Shown here in pieces: positions 46,928 through 58,600 of a DNA stretch of 64,000 nt. The first letter of the stretch is position 1. The number at the start of each line of letters is the position of its first letter. Below the pieces are notes generated by a model. It saw nothing but the letters and a program-made list of their open reading frames with translations, made no database searches and was not told where the DNA came from. The stretch is from contig CM070903.1 of NCBI GenBank assembly GCA_036417435.1, positions 86,090,001-86,154,000 on the forward strand. The letters are read 5' to 3'. This DNA comes from Inia geoffrensis. Its lineage: Eukaryota; Chordata; Mammalia; Artiodactyla; Iniidae. A program made the translations under genes and the position numbers.

Positions 46928-47789
46928 TAAACATATGAAACCATACTATTAAGTCACAGTTTAATAGATGCTATTTGGCCACTTGACCTGGGAGAACACC
47001 TTTGATTCTTTTCTGTATCCAAATTTATAGAGGATATATATATGTAGTCAAGATCTTGCTGAGAAAGAGGTGGTAACTCAAAATGGGTAAATAAAGGAAC
47101 AATTTACAGCAATATGAGCAGACTTTGTGGAAACCAACAACAGAAAGTGCAGATCCTGGAGGAACAGCAGGGGGCGCCATCACACCCCTCAGCAGGAAGG
47201 GATGCGTGAGGGGAGGAGCATTTACCAAAGCCCAGGAAGGACCTGGCTACGGAGAGGACTGCCTCAAGGGGCCAACAGGGAGGGAGCAGCGCAGAGTAGG
47301 TGCCCACAGCTCACCCTCTCCTGCCCACTGAACTCCTGATGGTGACGCATTAACCAAACCCATGAGAATCTAGACAGCAAAGAGGCTGTCCATTAGACAG
47401 GCCATAAAGGTCACCTTTCTGGGACACAGGGCAGGGTGAGAGAGGTCTCAGAGGGGCAAATAAACAGCACAGGGACCACTTGTATTCAGGGGACCACCCC
47501 TGAATGTGCTTATCGAAAATCTAAATTTCCACTTTCTTCTCGAGCCTGCTTTCCATCTGGATCACACATTTCCTAAGATGAGAGGAACTAGGACATAGTA
47601 AAGATGTTTTATATCTGCCTTACTTTCTGGTGTCTAAACTTGCCTGGAGGTGGGAGGAGAGGAAGAATCTGTCCTTTATTGAGCGTCCGCTATATGTGCC
47701 AAGTATTTTACTTACTCTAAAAAAGAAGATCATTATGTGAAGATGGTGTCACTTTACTTCCCTGCTCTTCTTCCCCCAAATCTGTAACT
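46928..47789. other. Unique sequence, GC-richer at 47140-47460
   Basis: It contains the CTCF-like motif at 47164. A fragment near 47676-47735 (TTATTGAGCGTCCGCTATAT) is a reverse MIR end. Small overlapping frames at 47025-47339 are not supported. Confidence 0.4.
47164..47177 (+). promoter_or_regulatory. CTCF-like motif
   Basis: ACAGCAGGGGGCGC matches 13 of 14 positions of CCASYAGRKGGCRS, followed by CATC. It is the closest match to the high-affinity CTCF core in the window, and it lies in unique DNA. Confidence 0.5.
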
Positions 47790-48071
47790 ACAGCCTAATT
47801 ATGAGAAAAACATCAGACAAATCTCTGTCGAGGGACATTCTACAAAATATCTAAGCAGTGCTCCTCAAAAATATCAAGGTCGGGCTTCCCTGGTGGCGCA
47901 GTGGTTGAGAGTCCGCCTGCCGATGCAGGGGACACGGGTTCGTGCCCCGGTCCGGGAAGATCCCACATGCCGCGGAGCGGCTGGGCCCGTGAGCCATGGC
48001 CGCTGAGCCTGCGCGTCCGGAGCCTGTGCTCCGCAACAGGAGAGGCCACAACAGTGAGAGGCCCGCGTACT

Positions 48072-48110
<39 letters not shown>

Positions 48111-48500
48111 CAAGGTCTTCAAATACAAGGAAGCCTGAGAAACCATCACAGCCAAGAGGAGCCTAAGGAGACATGACCAATAAATGGAACATGGTGTCCT
48201 GAGTAGGATCCTGGAAGAGACAGAGGACATTAGGTAAAAATAATGGAAATCTGAACAGGATGTATTTAGCTTATAATCATGTATAATATAAGTATATAAA
48301 TATAACGTGTAATGATCTTCATAATAATGTATCCATATTGGTTCATTAATTGTGACAACCGTACCATACAAATGTAAGATGTTAATGACGAATAATAATA
48401 ATAATATGCTGGGTACAGGGTATGCAGGAACTCTGTGCTGGCTTCACAATTTTTCTGTAAATCTAAAGCTATTTTTAAATAAAAATTTCATGTAAAAAAT
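47790..48500 (+). mobile_element. Old L1 (L1M/L1ME-type) 3' UTR split by a CHR SINE
   Basis: Before the SINE: AGGGACATTCTACAAAATAT. After it: GGAGCCTAAGGAGACATGAC, GTAGGATCCTGGAAGAGACA, GCAGGAACTCTGTGCTGGCT and TTTCTGTAAATCTAAAGCTA. Same family as 36040-36570. Confidence 0.75.
47882..48108 (+). mobile_element. Short-form CHR SINE with 35-A tail
   Basis: GGCTTCCCTGGTGGCGCAGT head, B-box-like GGTTCGTGCCC, body GCGGAGCGGCTGGGCCCGTG and CAACAGTGAGAGGCCCGCGT. The tail of 35 A is uninterrupted (48074-48108). The TSD is AAAAATATCAAGGTC against AAAAAATTCAAGGTC. It is the youngest-looking insertion here. Confidence 0.93.
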
Positions 48501-49559
48501 AAAAATTAAAGAAAAAACCTATTGCTTAGTCTTTACTTGGAGAATAAGGAAGAGGAGGGGGAAAAACTCTACTCCTTATTGCTTCCTTCATAGCTATTGT
48601 TTGGTGGTAATGTCCAGCCAGCATTGTGGCCGTTGGGAGGTCCTGCCACTTCTTCACTGGGCACCTTAAGCTAATTGCTTGAATGTTCTTACCTTATGGT
48701 GTGAAGTATTATATTAGATGATTGAGCTTTAAATCTTCTGAGGCCACAGGGCACCAAACAGTAATCATTTAATATGAAGTGCACCAATAATATTTCTCTC
48801 AAAAAAATCAACTCCCCCTCCTTTAAAAAAAGGGGACTTGCCTGGTAAAAATAAAATAAGTGCACTTAAGCCAAGATTGTAGCAATAAAAATTTAACATT
48901 ATATCTGATTTTAATAATAGAAATAATAAATGCAACTCTGAAAGCCAATTCTTAACACTGAAAATTTACCAGAAGAGTGTCGTTTTGGAAATAAACTGTC
49001 CTGTAGTGATGCCAACCACTCATATCTCTAAAATATATATAGGACATATGTGTGGGCATCAATATACACCACACCACAGATCACATACTATCCATGAGGT
49101 GTGTGCACAGGGGGTACAGGAGAGCCACCTTTTGGTGTATGGGCCTCTGGCCCATCATCACAGTCCCTGAGGTCCAGTGAAGGGACCCTACATTTTATTG
49201 TACTTTGTATTGTGCTCGAGTCTCTCCTGGGACTAGAACCGTGGGTTTGGAAGGTCCAAGGCAGAAGGAGTGCCTGGTACCCACCAACCTTGCCTGCACA
49301 GGGCAAAGTCCCTGACGTGGATGGAGCTGCTCCGTGATGCCTGCCAGGCCCTCTTAGGTCAGCTGAATCCCAGACTGCCCACCCTGCTCCGTCCTTTGGC
49401 ACCATGTGCTTGGGCCGTGTCTCTGTGCAGATGGTGTGTGTGCTGTGGAGGTGCATCCCTGGCAATAACCCTCGGTCTGTTCCAGTACAGGAAAGGTTTG
49501 TCTGTTCTCCCAGAAACACAAATGAGGAAGGAAGAGAGACAGGGGTTGGAGTGAGAAGC
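48501..49559. other. Unique sequence, GC-richer after 49.08 kb
   Basis: Several overlapping open frames (49088-49618 minus, 49101-49554 plus) lie in GC-richer DNA with few stop codons. None has a recognisable domain and the minus one runs through a MIR, so I do not call a gene. Confidence 0.3.
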
Positions 49560-49690
49560 ACGAGGACTTTGCAGCCTGTGGAACTAGGTTTGGATCGGCT
49601 TTTACCCTTGGCTGCCATGTATCCTTGGGTCGGTCCCTTAATGTCTGTTTTCTCATCTCAGAAATAAGGATGTGACCCAGAGAAGATGAC
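49560..49690 (+). mobile_element. MIR SINE
   Basis: GACTTTGCAGCCTGTGGAAC, TGCCATGTATCCTTGGGTCG and GTCTGTTTTCTCATCTCAGA. Confidence 0.65.
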
Positions 49691-50729
49691 TGTGAACTGT
49701 CTGACACACGATGAGAGGTCACCTGATGTGAATTATTCCTGGAAGCTAAAGATGTGGCCTCTTGTACGAGGTCATGTATGATAGCATTTTTCTTTCTAGA
49801 ACCCCGGCCACCCACTGGCCACCGAGTAACTAGTGGCAGTTTTCAGTTAGGTGTTTAGCATTTCATTTTTCTCTGGTTTCTTCCTCTTTCTAGGCTGAAT
49901 CTGAGGAATCCCATACAGCTATCTAGAGGAGATGCACAAGAGGTATACTAGGCAATATTTGTTCAATGAATGAATCAACAAACCTTTTGAAGGCAATTCC
50001 ATAGCACGTGTACACGTGAATGCAGAAGTGCGTGTGTATATGCATACATGGGCACAAACAGACCCCCATCCATGGCATCCTTCTGCGCACATTGGCAGCT
50101 CAAGAAGCACAACCTTGTGGAAGCCATACAGGCATATTCCTGACTCAGTGAGCTGAGCCACAAGTCCTATGGATTTCCAACGGTTCCTTGCACTAACTTA
50201 AATCAATTTTTAAAACGTGTGGGTGAATGGATGCTCTGAAATTAGATGTTAAAGCATTTCTACAAAAAAGTGCCAGAGAATAGCTGCATATATTCATGGC
50301 CAAATTTCCAATGTTAAGCGGGATTTTGACGTTTGAGAACATGGTTTCCAGCGCCTACTTCAAACATGAAAGCGAAGATGTGCCCAGTTCTGAAGTACTC
50401 TTCCCACTTCTACTAATGGGAATTCAATTCTGTCAAGATAATGTATTCTAATTGCTCACCAAAAATAATGGCCACATCCTATTTATGATGAGTTCTTTGG
50501 AATTCTAAAGAATCTGTTCTAAAATATTAGGCTCATATTACATTTCCCAGGACAGACCTGATCAGCATTTTTCTTCTTCACTTTTGGAACATTTTCTCAG
50601 GGTGTGACAAGGACAAAACACAGTTAAGTGTGTGTCCAATCCACCTCTGTATACCCAGAAAATTCACCGAAAGGCATGTAATGTGAAAAATCATAGATAT
50701 AGAATTATATGGTTTAAAAGAAAGAACAA
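49691..50729. other. Unique sequence
   Basis: Nothing recognised. Confidence 0.3.
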
Positions 50730-50935
50730 AAGCAAAGACCACTGACTTTGCAATCTCCACCTGGCTTCAGCGCTTACAAGCTATGTGACCTTGGGAAAGT
50801 TACTAACTTCTCCATCTTATTTCCTCAGTAGTAAAATGTGAGGGAAATACCCATGTCCCATGGGGTCATTGAACACTTTAAATGAGATAATAAACAGAAA
50901 GTGTCTGGTACCTAGTTGGAACAGTTGAAAAATTA
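50730..50935 (+). mobile_element. MIR SINE
   Basis: CAAAGACCACTGACTTTGCA, AGCTATGTGACCTTGGGAAA, ATTTCCTCAGTAGTAAAATG and GAGATAATAAACAGAAAGTG. Confidence 0.8.
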
Positions 50936-51214
50936 AAAGTTTTTGGTTTCAAAAATAAAGACCAAAAAACATTTATAAGAAAGGATCTTTCCTTCTTTGA
51001 AGAAACCTAAAGCTTCCTTGTGTGTTGAAGTCCGAGCTTCAGTGACCGTTAACCTCCATAATCCCCTTGTGTCCTGTGAGTCACAAGAGATGAAAGGCCT
51101 GACAGTGCCGTGGTGACCGTCTAGCTGTGGTGAAGAAACATGGCCTACTCAGGAAGATCCCCCCTAAAAATGGCTTTTGCCAGGCTTTGACAAGCGTCAG
51201 TGATGTTCTTGCTA
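50936..51214. other. Unique sequence
   Basis: Nothing recognised. Confidence 0.3.
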
Positions 51215-51700
51215 TGGGTTAGAGATACAACTATAGCCTTACAGCCTCGATAATTCTCATGGTACACCTGCACACTCCATCATCTGTGTCTACCTAGTGC
51301 CCAGCACTGTGGCTGGCACAAAGCATGTCTTCACTAAAGGTTTGCTGATGGAAGGAGGGGCTAGAGAAATGTGTGGATGAACTCTCACTCCTACTCTTTT
51401 TGTTAGTCTCCAGGCTTAGTTCTCCACCTGTCCCTGCTGCTTCATTCAGGCCATCAGTCCTGCCTTTTACGTACCTCTTGGGAACACGCCCCTCCTCCTG
51501 GAAGCCTCCCTTGATCTATCATAGCCCCAACTCCAGCCACAGAGTCTACTGCTTGATCTTTCTTCAGAGTTCAGAATATGGTGTTTGGATAATGCTTTTG
51601 CACTTGAGCTCTCCCGTGTTTTTATTTATTATCTCTCCATCAACCCCTTCTGGGGCAGGAATTGTCTTTAACAGCTTGAAAAATACTGTTGTTTTAAAAT
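51215..51700 (+). mobile_element. L2 LINE fragments
   Basis: A terminal L2 piece (GCCCAGCACTGTGGCTGGCA, TCTTCACTAAAGGTTTGCTG) is followed by an L2 interior (CTCCTGGAAGCCTCCCTTGA, TTCTGGGGCAGGAATTGTCT). The 109-codon frame at 51373-51702 is L2-derived. Confidence 0.6.
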
Positions 51701-52044
51701 GAATTTTTAGTATATTTAAGTAGGAGCCCATAATACAACAGGCTTTATTTATACAAAGTAAAATTAGACAATTGTCCTGCCTCAGAAGGTTTACTTGGCA
51801 GGGAACGTAAGACCTAAAGCTGTAGAGCAGAAAGTGAAGAGTGCTGAAGGACTGATGTGGTTAAAGGGGTGATGGGAGAGAGGAAAGGTTGCATTACATC
51901 TTGCAGATATCACCGTCAGGGCGGATCATTGGAGGAGGCGCCATTTGCGTCAGGCCTGGAAATACCATAGGAAAAGCACTGCTGGCAGAGGAGAAAACCT
52001 GTGCAAAGGCATGGAGGAGGGATGGTGGCAGGTGTGTGTGGCAA
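51701..52044. other. Unique sequence, possibly old repeat
   Basis: GGAAAAGCACTGCTGGCAGA with GTGCAAAGGCATGGAGG recalls an ancient repeat but cannot be assigned. Confidence 0.3.
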
Positions 52045-52200
52045 ATAGTTATATCACACTTTACAATTTTCAAAGGGATTCACACGCTTTTTTCATTTGT
52101 TCTGCACAACAGCCAGTGAGGAGAAGGCAGACGTTCCCTGGCAACATCCACAGGAGTGCAGAGAGGCTAAAGGACTCAGCCAAACTGGCATTGGACTAGG
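52045..52200 (-). mobile_element. MIR SINE fragment
   Basis: CACACTTTACAATTTTCAAA, TCTGCACAACAGCCAGTGAG and AGAGAGGCTAAAGGACTCAG follow reverse MIR. Confidence 0.55.
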
Positions 52201-52514
52201 TCTTGGCTGTCAGCGGAACTGAGGTCTACAGGTGAAAACTCCCTCTCTAGATAGAGCACTGGCCCCTGTGGAAATCAATCATTCCTGCTGATTGATGACC
52301 AATGGCTTGGAAGTGGGCAGATGATGCATCCCTTGCGTCTGGGAGGCAGTAATCCAAGAGAGAGCCCTGAAGGCACTGGGTACTGGGTGCATGTGGATCA
52401 CAAACACTCCTTTGGGCCAACTCTGAACAATGGAGGACCGTGTGAGGTGTGTGACACCAAGGGAAGGGGAGCCCTCGAATAACGATGGGGATTAGCATCA
52501 CTGCGCCCTTCCCC

Positions 52515-52920
52515 TGAGCTGGGCACTGCGTTCTGTGTTATTACCTGGATTATTTCATTTGATCCTCATAGCAAACCTGTGAGGTTGGTTCTCATACTAC
52601 CTTTAGAGGTTGAGGAAATTGAAGCTTAAAATGTGAGGTAAGGGCTTCCCTGGTTGCGCAGTGGTTGAGCGTCCGCCTGCTGATGCAGGGGACACGGGTT
52701 CGTGCCCCGGTCCAGGAAGATCCCACATGCCGCAGAGTGGCTGGGCCCATGAGCCGTGGCCACTGAGCCTGCCATCCGGAGCCTGTGCTCCGCAACGGGA
52801 GAGGCCACAACAGTGAGAGGCCCACGTACCAGGAAAAAAAAAAAAAAAAAAAATGTGAGGAAAGCTTTCTCAGGTTCTCAGCTGGTAAGGGGTAGGGTCA
52901 GGATTCAGATGCAACAGTAA
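52515..52920 (-). mobile_element. MIR SINE split by a CHR SINE
   Basis: GGGCACTGCGTTCTGTGTTA, TTGATCCTCATAGCAAACCT and TTGAGGAAATTGAAGCTTAA before the SINE; TTCTCAGCTGGTAAGGGGTA and GGGTCAGGATTCAGATG after it. Confidence 0.8.
52643..52849 (+). mobile_element. Short-form CHR SINE with 20-A tail, nested in MIR
   Basis: GGCTTCCCTGGTTGCGCAGT head and short-form body (AGAGTGGCTGGGCCCATGAG). The 15-bp TSD AAAATGTGAGG(T/A)AAG lies at 52628-52642 and 52850-52864, with one mismatch. Confidence 0.93.
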
Positions 52921-52943
52921 TTGATTGCTTTCTTTACCACTGA

Positions 52944-53430
52944 GCCAGAGGTTCTTAACCACTTGTGAGCCATGGACCCTTTTGGCTATCTGATAAAGCC
53001 CATGGACCCCTTCTGAGAAAAATGCTTTTAAATGGATAAAATAAGATGCGTAGGTCTTACAAAGAAAACCAATTTTATTTAAAAATTTAATTACAATATA
53101 TTAAAACAAATTTTGTATATAGCAGTATAAGTGCTTCTTTGTTAATTGGTTAAATGATTAGAGCTGGTGGCAGGTCATGATTTGGAAGTCCTGATGAATG
53201 TAAACAAGATTTTGAGATAAAAGCAACAACTGTAATGAAAATATCTGTGATTTCTGCTGATGACAAAATCATAGGTACCAATAATACTACTGCTTTGTTC
53301 CACTCAAAATGGAAGAAAATGCTAAATTTCAGTTAAAAGTTAGTGAAAATTAAAAGGCTGTTGTTGCCATTCTAGTTTATAGGTTGCCTGAATTCTGTTC
53401 AGTAACCCTAGGCTAGGGACTCTTGGGCCA
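52944..53430 (+). mobile_element. Old non-autonomous DNA transposon, hAT-like
   Basis: The left end has GAGGTTCTTAACCACTTGTG and CATGGACCCTTTTGGCTATC; the interior has AATATCTGTGATTTCTGCTG and TGCTAAATTTCAGTTAAAAG. The sequence matches, nearly end to end, an ancient mammalian repeat I recognise by consensus but cannot name with certainty. The right terminus is decayed. Confidence 0.6.
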
Positions 53431-53879
53431 GGCTAGACTGTGGTCAGGATCTTGCTGGGCAGAGTCCTTGCAGTCCAATGCTTCCCGCAGCCCCAGCGCT
53501 GCCTTGATCGGTGGTGGCAGCTTTAAACACCTCCTGAGAAGGAGTGATGCCCCAGGCCGATCAGGTCACTCTCTGCGGGACAGGGAACTGTGCTGATGGG
53601 GCTCATAGAGCTGGAAGCTAATCAAAGGGCTGTAAAGGTAAACACAGGAGAGTGATGGGGCAGAAGGAGGAGGGGCTTTCGGGCGGGGGGGAAAGGAGGG
53701 TCATGGGCTCCAGCCAGAATCCTGCGCAACATGAGTACCTGGTGCCCAGAGGCGGCGAGAGCTCAGGGGAGGTAAGGTGGAGAGCAGGGGAGAAGTGGGA
53801 GGCAGAATACCCTCTTTTTCCTCCACTGGAGACAACATGAAAGAATGGGAATAGGAAGGAAGATCAAATTGGCCAAATC
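53431..53879. other. GC-richer unique sequence
   Basis: No repeat or gene is recognised. G-rich runs (GGGCGGGGGGGAAAGG near 53681) could form a G-quadruplex. Confidence 0.3.
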
Positions 53880-54040
53880 CTGTTGTCCTCACTTTCCAGC
53901 CCTGTGGCCTGAGGCAAATTACATTGCCTTATCTGTATGGGAGGAACTGAAACATTGGACTCACAGGCCATTTGAAGGGTTGACCCATGGATGGGCACTT
54001 GACAGAGTTCCTGGCACACGGGTGCTGCTCAGTACAGTTT
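53880..54040 (+). mobile_element. MIR-like SINE fragment
   Basis: CCAGCCCTGTGGCCTGAGGC and AAATTACATTGCCTTATCTG, with ACTTGACAGAGTTCCTGGCA near its end. Confidence 0.5.
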
Positions 54041-54157
54041 GGTTGAACTATATGAGACTGCAGTTTCTGAAGGTCAAGAATGGTTGGATATGGGTAGTTT
54101 CACATGGTTCCAATTACAGCTCCTGGAAAACACGGGAAGCTCCTTTGAGCATACCCA

Positions 54158-54171
54158 GCTCCATCTGGTGG
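54158..54171 (-). promoter_or_regulatory. Weak CTCF-like motif
   Basis: The minus strand reads CCACCAGATGGAGC, which fits CCASYAGRKGGCRS except for A in place of the C of GGC, an informative position. Orientation is opposite to the sites at 6249 and 47164. Confidence 0.22.
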
Positions 54172-54509
54172 AGTTGGTTGTATATGGGACTAAAGGCATC
54201 TAATCAATCACCTATACTCCCACTCCATCGCCTTTGGGGGAGGGGGTGTTATTGAGAACTCCCTTCCCCACCTTCATCCCATGCCAGAGTAAATTCTGTA
54301 AAGGAATGCTATGGCAGCATTCTCTTTGGTATTCCAGAGAGTGATAAATCACAAATCACAGTATGGCGCAGCATGGACTCCTGTGACCTATCAGTGGATG
54401 AAGCGGCAGATGCAAGAGGAGAAAGGACTTTACGTTTCTTGGACTCGCTCTCCTATTTTTCTGAGCAAGTAGAAGCCCAGAGTGGGGATTGGAAAACCCT
54501 GCGGGCTAA

Positions 54510-54620
54510 ACCTCGGCTCAAACCCATGTTCTGTACCTAACACCTACTCTCTTGTATGACTTGGACCCGTCACAACCAACTTGAACCTCAATCTCTTCAT
54601 CTGTAACGAGGGGATATTAG
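54510..54620 (+). mobile_element. MIR SINE fragment
   Basis: CCTCGGCTCAAACCCATGTT, TTGTATGACTTGGACCCGTC and CAATCTCTTCATCTGTAACG. Confidence 0.65.
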
Positions 54621-56734
54621 AACAGAGCATCTCCAAGACCCCTTCCATGGGTCACCTCGACCATGGAGACTTTGGTTGCTCCTCAGCTCTGTACTAGGAT
54701 GCCACAGGTTCACTGCCGGTCTCAGTTTAGGGATCAGCTCAGCAGTGTAACAATAACTCACCCAGTGTAGTGGGGCTCAGGGAACCCAAGCTTGAAGATG
54801 CATCTGTTGAACTGGGCAGATGTCTGGAGAGCCACGTTGGAGGGGCCTCACGATGAAGCAAAGTGAGAGTCCATAGAAGTATCAGAGGTGAGACAGAGGA
54901 ATAACTGTTTAGGTTTGTTTTGCACTACAGCTTTTTCAAAAGCTCATTTCATATTAAATTATAAGAACCTTATGGAAAAGTGATTCAAGCTCTTTTTGCA
55001 GCAATAAAACAGCCCTTGGGCCACAGAAGCACTAAGGCTTAATATATCTAAAAATATCTTATTTTTCTACAGCTTGATTGAAGCTGATGTAGGTGTTCTT
55101 GGCATCTGACTTGGGGAGGTCATGCCTTTGCTTCTTCTAATAATAATACTGTTTGGCAGCTTTTTACTCTATCTTACCACAGGTCTTTGCCAAAACTTGA
55201 ATTTACTTCCGTCAGATTAACTGTCTCCAAAAACAAACTGGCATTTCTTCTAAGGGCTCCGATTAAAAGGATAAGCTTGAGTGACACTCCCTTAAATGGC
55301 TGGATGTTCTCACAGGGCTAGGAAATCAGAATTGGAAAAGTAGCAGGGCTGAATTTAGTCACACGGCTGCACAGGCATTTGGACGGTGAGAGGGGCTGCC
55401 CTTTCACTCTGCTGTCTTTAGAAACGACGGGTGAATTATGGTTTTGAATATACATCTCTCAAAAAACTGGGAGAAAAACACCACTGCTTTGTTCTAGGTC
55501 CCAACCCTCCAGCTCTTTGTTTGTTTTAAATATCACTTTCAATAATTTTACTGATCAAATTATGTTGGCTTCCCCGAAGCACCAACGAAATAGAGGCCTT
55601 TTCTAGTTGCACAGCTGAATGCATATGGAATTTGAATGAGTCAGCTATGTATGGGCCAACGAACTTTCTGTCTTTAACATTCCAGTAGAGAGGAGAGTCC
55701 AGGAAAGACGGAAAGCAAGACAAGAGGAAGGAAGCATTCACTAGTTTTACCCTCTCTCCTGTTTATAATTTGATCCTTCAAGAATAAGAGTCAGGGTCAA
55801 AATAAATTTCCAAGCAGGTATTTTTCTTTTTGTTTGTTTTTTTATTATTATTATTTTAAATATACATATGTTGAGGAAAAAATTGGGAGGGGATAGGGAA
55901 GAAAGAAACAGGGTTGTTGATTCTCTTAACAGGTTACAAATTTGAATGCCTAACAAACACAAAAAATTCAAGGAAGATAGCATGTGAAGAATCGAGTTGA
56001 AATGTGGCTCTTAAGCATTCCCTGTCTCTCTCTTTCTTACAACAGTCTATCTCCCTGAAAGTATGAGTTCCTTGAATGAAAGAACCCTGTGAGAAATCTA
56101 TGGAAAACTCCTCGTCAAATGTAAATACTATGTTAAAAATTCCCTTATTCTGTATTGATATCAACCATCCAAAAATGAACGACAAAATAACTATTGTTGC
56201 TTTTCCCCCCCTAACTTTTATTACTCAGCCTGAGAAGTTGTAAGATCAATAATTAATACTTTTAATTAATGCTGAGAGAAAAACCATTTTGCTCAGATTG
56301 CTATATGCACTTAAACTTTTTTATTGCCCACACCCAAATTTCTCTGAGTTAGAACCTATTTGACTTATCTAAGCATGGTTATGTTATATTTTTATTTTAT
56401 ATTATCCATCTCTTCGAATTCTGAAAATGAGATTGCTGTCTCTTCTCCAGATAAGTTGCACTGAACAGAAGTCAGGTATGAGTGGTCACCGTCTCAAGCC
56501 TATTAAATTACTGAGGTTCCTTCCACGCTCTCCATAAGGACGAAAAGCAGGGCTACTTGTGGGCCCCTGGGTAACTTCTCAGGTGCCTTCGATTATGGTA
56601 AAAATATCCCATCTAGAATGGCATTGTTCATAAAGGCCTGGCATAAACTGAAATGAATTAAAAAATATATCTTAGTTCCCACTGACAGTCATCTCAATAG
56701 AATCCCCTTAGTTTATTAGATTGACAGCTCCTGG
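54621..56734. other. Unique AT-rich sequence
   Basis: No gene or repeat is recognised. Confidence 0.3.
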
Positions 56735-56850
56735 TGACAAGCGCTGTGCTTGGGACTTCATACATATGTTTATATTCAATCCTTGAAACAAGTGGTTGCC
56801 GAAGTTTTTTGATCATACAGACGGAAAATCAGTTTGAAACATGTACCTTC
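56735..56850 (-). mobile_element. MIR SINE fragment
   Basis: CAAGCGCTGTGCTTGGGACT, TATATTCAATCCTTGAAACA and GATCATACAGACGGAAAAT follow reverse MIR. Confidence 0.5.
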
Positions 56851-58379
56851 AAAATATGCATAGTCACTTATTTCTTATATACATTTACTGCACCATTGCT
56901 GTATTACCTCCATTATGAAATGTGCACAAAAGTAAAAATTTAAAAAGTATCAGATGAATATGAAACAAACATTATTTTAAATAATTACTTTAGTTCTTAA
57001 AGGCACAATAATATTTTGCTCTCAATAAAAATATAACTAATAATATTTTAATGAGAACAATATAATTGAACATGTTTCCTGTTCCATGAAAATCCTGACT
57101 TAGTTTATGGTTCAAAGATCTGGGTCTAAATTCCCCTTTTTTTTATGCTTGGTGTTAATGTTGTCAAAGCATAAACAGATTGTCATTGTCCTTAGCTCAG
57201 TGTGGTTATCATGAGCTCTGCTAAGGGTGGGAGAAGTGTCAGCTTTGCCATTTTCTTGTTCATTTGTATTCACATTATTAAAATTAACTTCAATAAGTGA
57301 TTTCATTGTAGGGATCTTCTAAAGCCATTAATCCACTTTATGAGGGACACTGTAGTTAAAAACTAGACAATGTAATCCACAATTCCCTTTAGCCAAGCAC
57401 TTGAGGACTGCAATGCCTGACAGTATACTGAAAACAACCTAACAGGTGAGTGTGTCCAGTAAGCCCTCTGGGGCATGGCCCCTCCGTCAGGATCCCTTCT
57501 GTGCTGCGTGAGACCCATGGTCATGGGGCACGTGGGACAAGCAGAGGCCTCAAGGTCAGCCCACGTGTCAGCATACATATGAGTCAATTGTATATAAACC
57601 AATATACTTGTATATAAAATTATAATACATAACATACACACACATACATGATAAAAGTACACCAGTTTTTTTTCTTCTTTCACCCCTTAGGGTGAGCATA
57701 TCTGATTTTGAGGCCACTTCTCAAGGTAGTTTACATAAAGGCAAAATACATATTGTTATCTTCATATGTATTTTGTATGAGGAGAATTAAATTAAGTTGC
57801 TGAGGGTCACAATCAGTAATTTTCCCTTTTTCTGCAGCCTGTGTTTTTCCATAACTACTGGCAGAAAAAATAAAAATAAAAACAATCAAGTAGTTTAGTC
57901 ACACTGTTTTTATTTTACTTTTAAATCTCCTTTTTTAAGACTTATTTTAGGGAGGAAACATATTTTCACTTGGTAAGATATGGGGGAAAAAGCTTGTAAA
58001 CCAGTTGCTAATAATGATCAGTAAAACTGAGTGGAATCTAAACTAGAATTGGTTCAATAGCACCCGGATATTAATAATCAATCATGTCCCATTATTTCTT
58101 TATCCTGTTATTCTAACCATCCCTCCATTTTTTTCCCTTCCTATCCATCAGTTTTGTATTCAGATCATGCTTCTCACCAGCACATCTACCAACTAGTGGT
58201 CAGCTTCTTTATTGGCACAGATTCAGAATTTTCATGTCTACGTGGAAAATAACTCCAGCAAAATGGACATCTGATTTTAACTGTTGCCTGGAAATATGAC
58301 TCAAACTCACATTATTCATTTTATATGATAATATTTATATTATGAAAATAATATATATTTGTTATATACAAAATTTGGA
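56851..58379. other. Unique AT-rich sequence
   Basis: No gene or repeat is recognised. AACAG|GTGAGTGTG near 57446 is donor-like but has no exon to go with it. Confidence 0.3.
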
Positions 58380-58600
58380 GAATTTAGAAAAAGGAGAAGA
58401 AAAATTACTTATAACTCTATCACCCAAAGTAATCAAAGTTAACATTTTGGTATATTATCTTCTAATATTTTTCATTTACATAGTTGTAATCAAATTGCAC
58501 ATGTAATTTTATACCCTGTTCTTTTTTTGCCTTAACATAAATATGATAAACATCATACGTGTTATAAATATTTCCTAAGTATAAGTTTCTTAGGAAAGAA
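58380..58600 (-). mobile_element. Old LINE-like fragment
   Basis: AAAAATTACTTATAACTCTA, AGTTAACATTTTGGTATATT and TGATAAACATCATACGTGTT resemble the remnant at 14.4-15.1 kb and are probably the same ancient family. Confidence 0.4.

Noticed and set aside
47874..48371. 165-codon minus-strand frame
   Set aside because: It is antisense to a CHR SINE and its poly(A) tail.
49088..49815. Overlapping minus-strand open frames of 176 and 153 codons
   Set aside because: They lie in GC-richer DNA where stops are rare, overlap in different frames, run through a MIR and have no recognisable domain or splice context.
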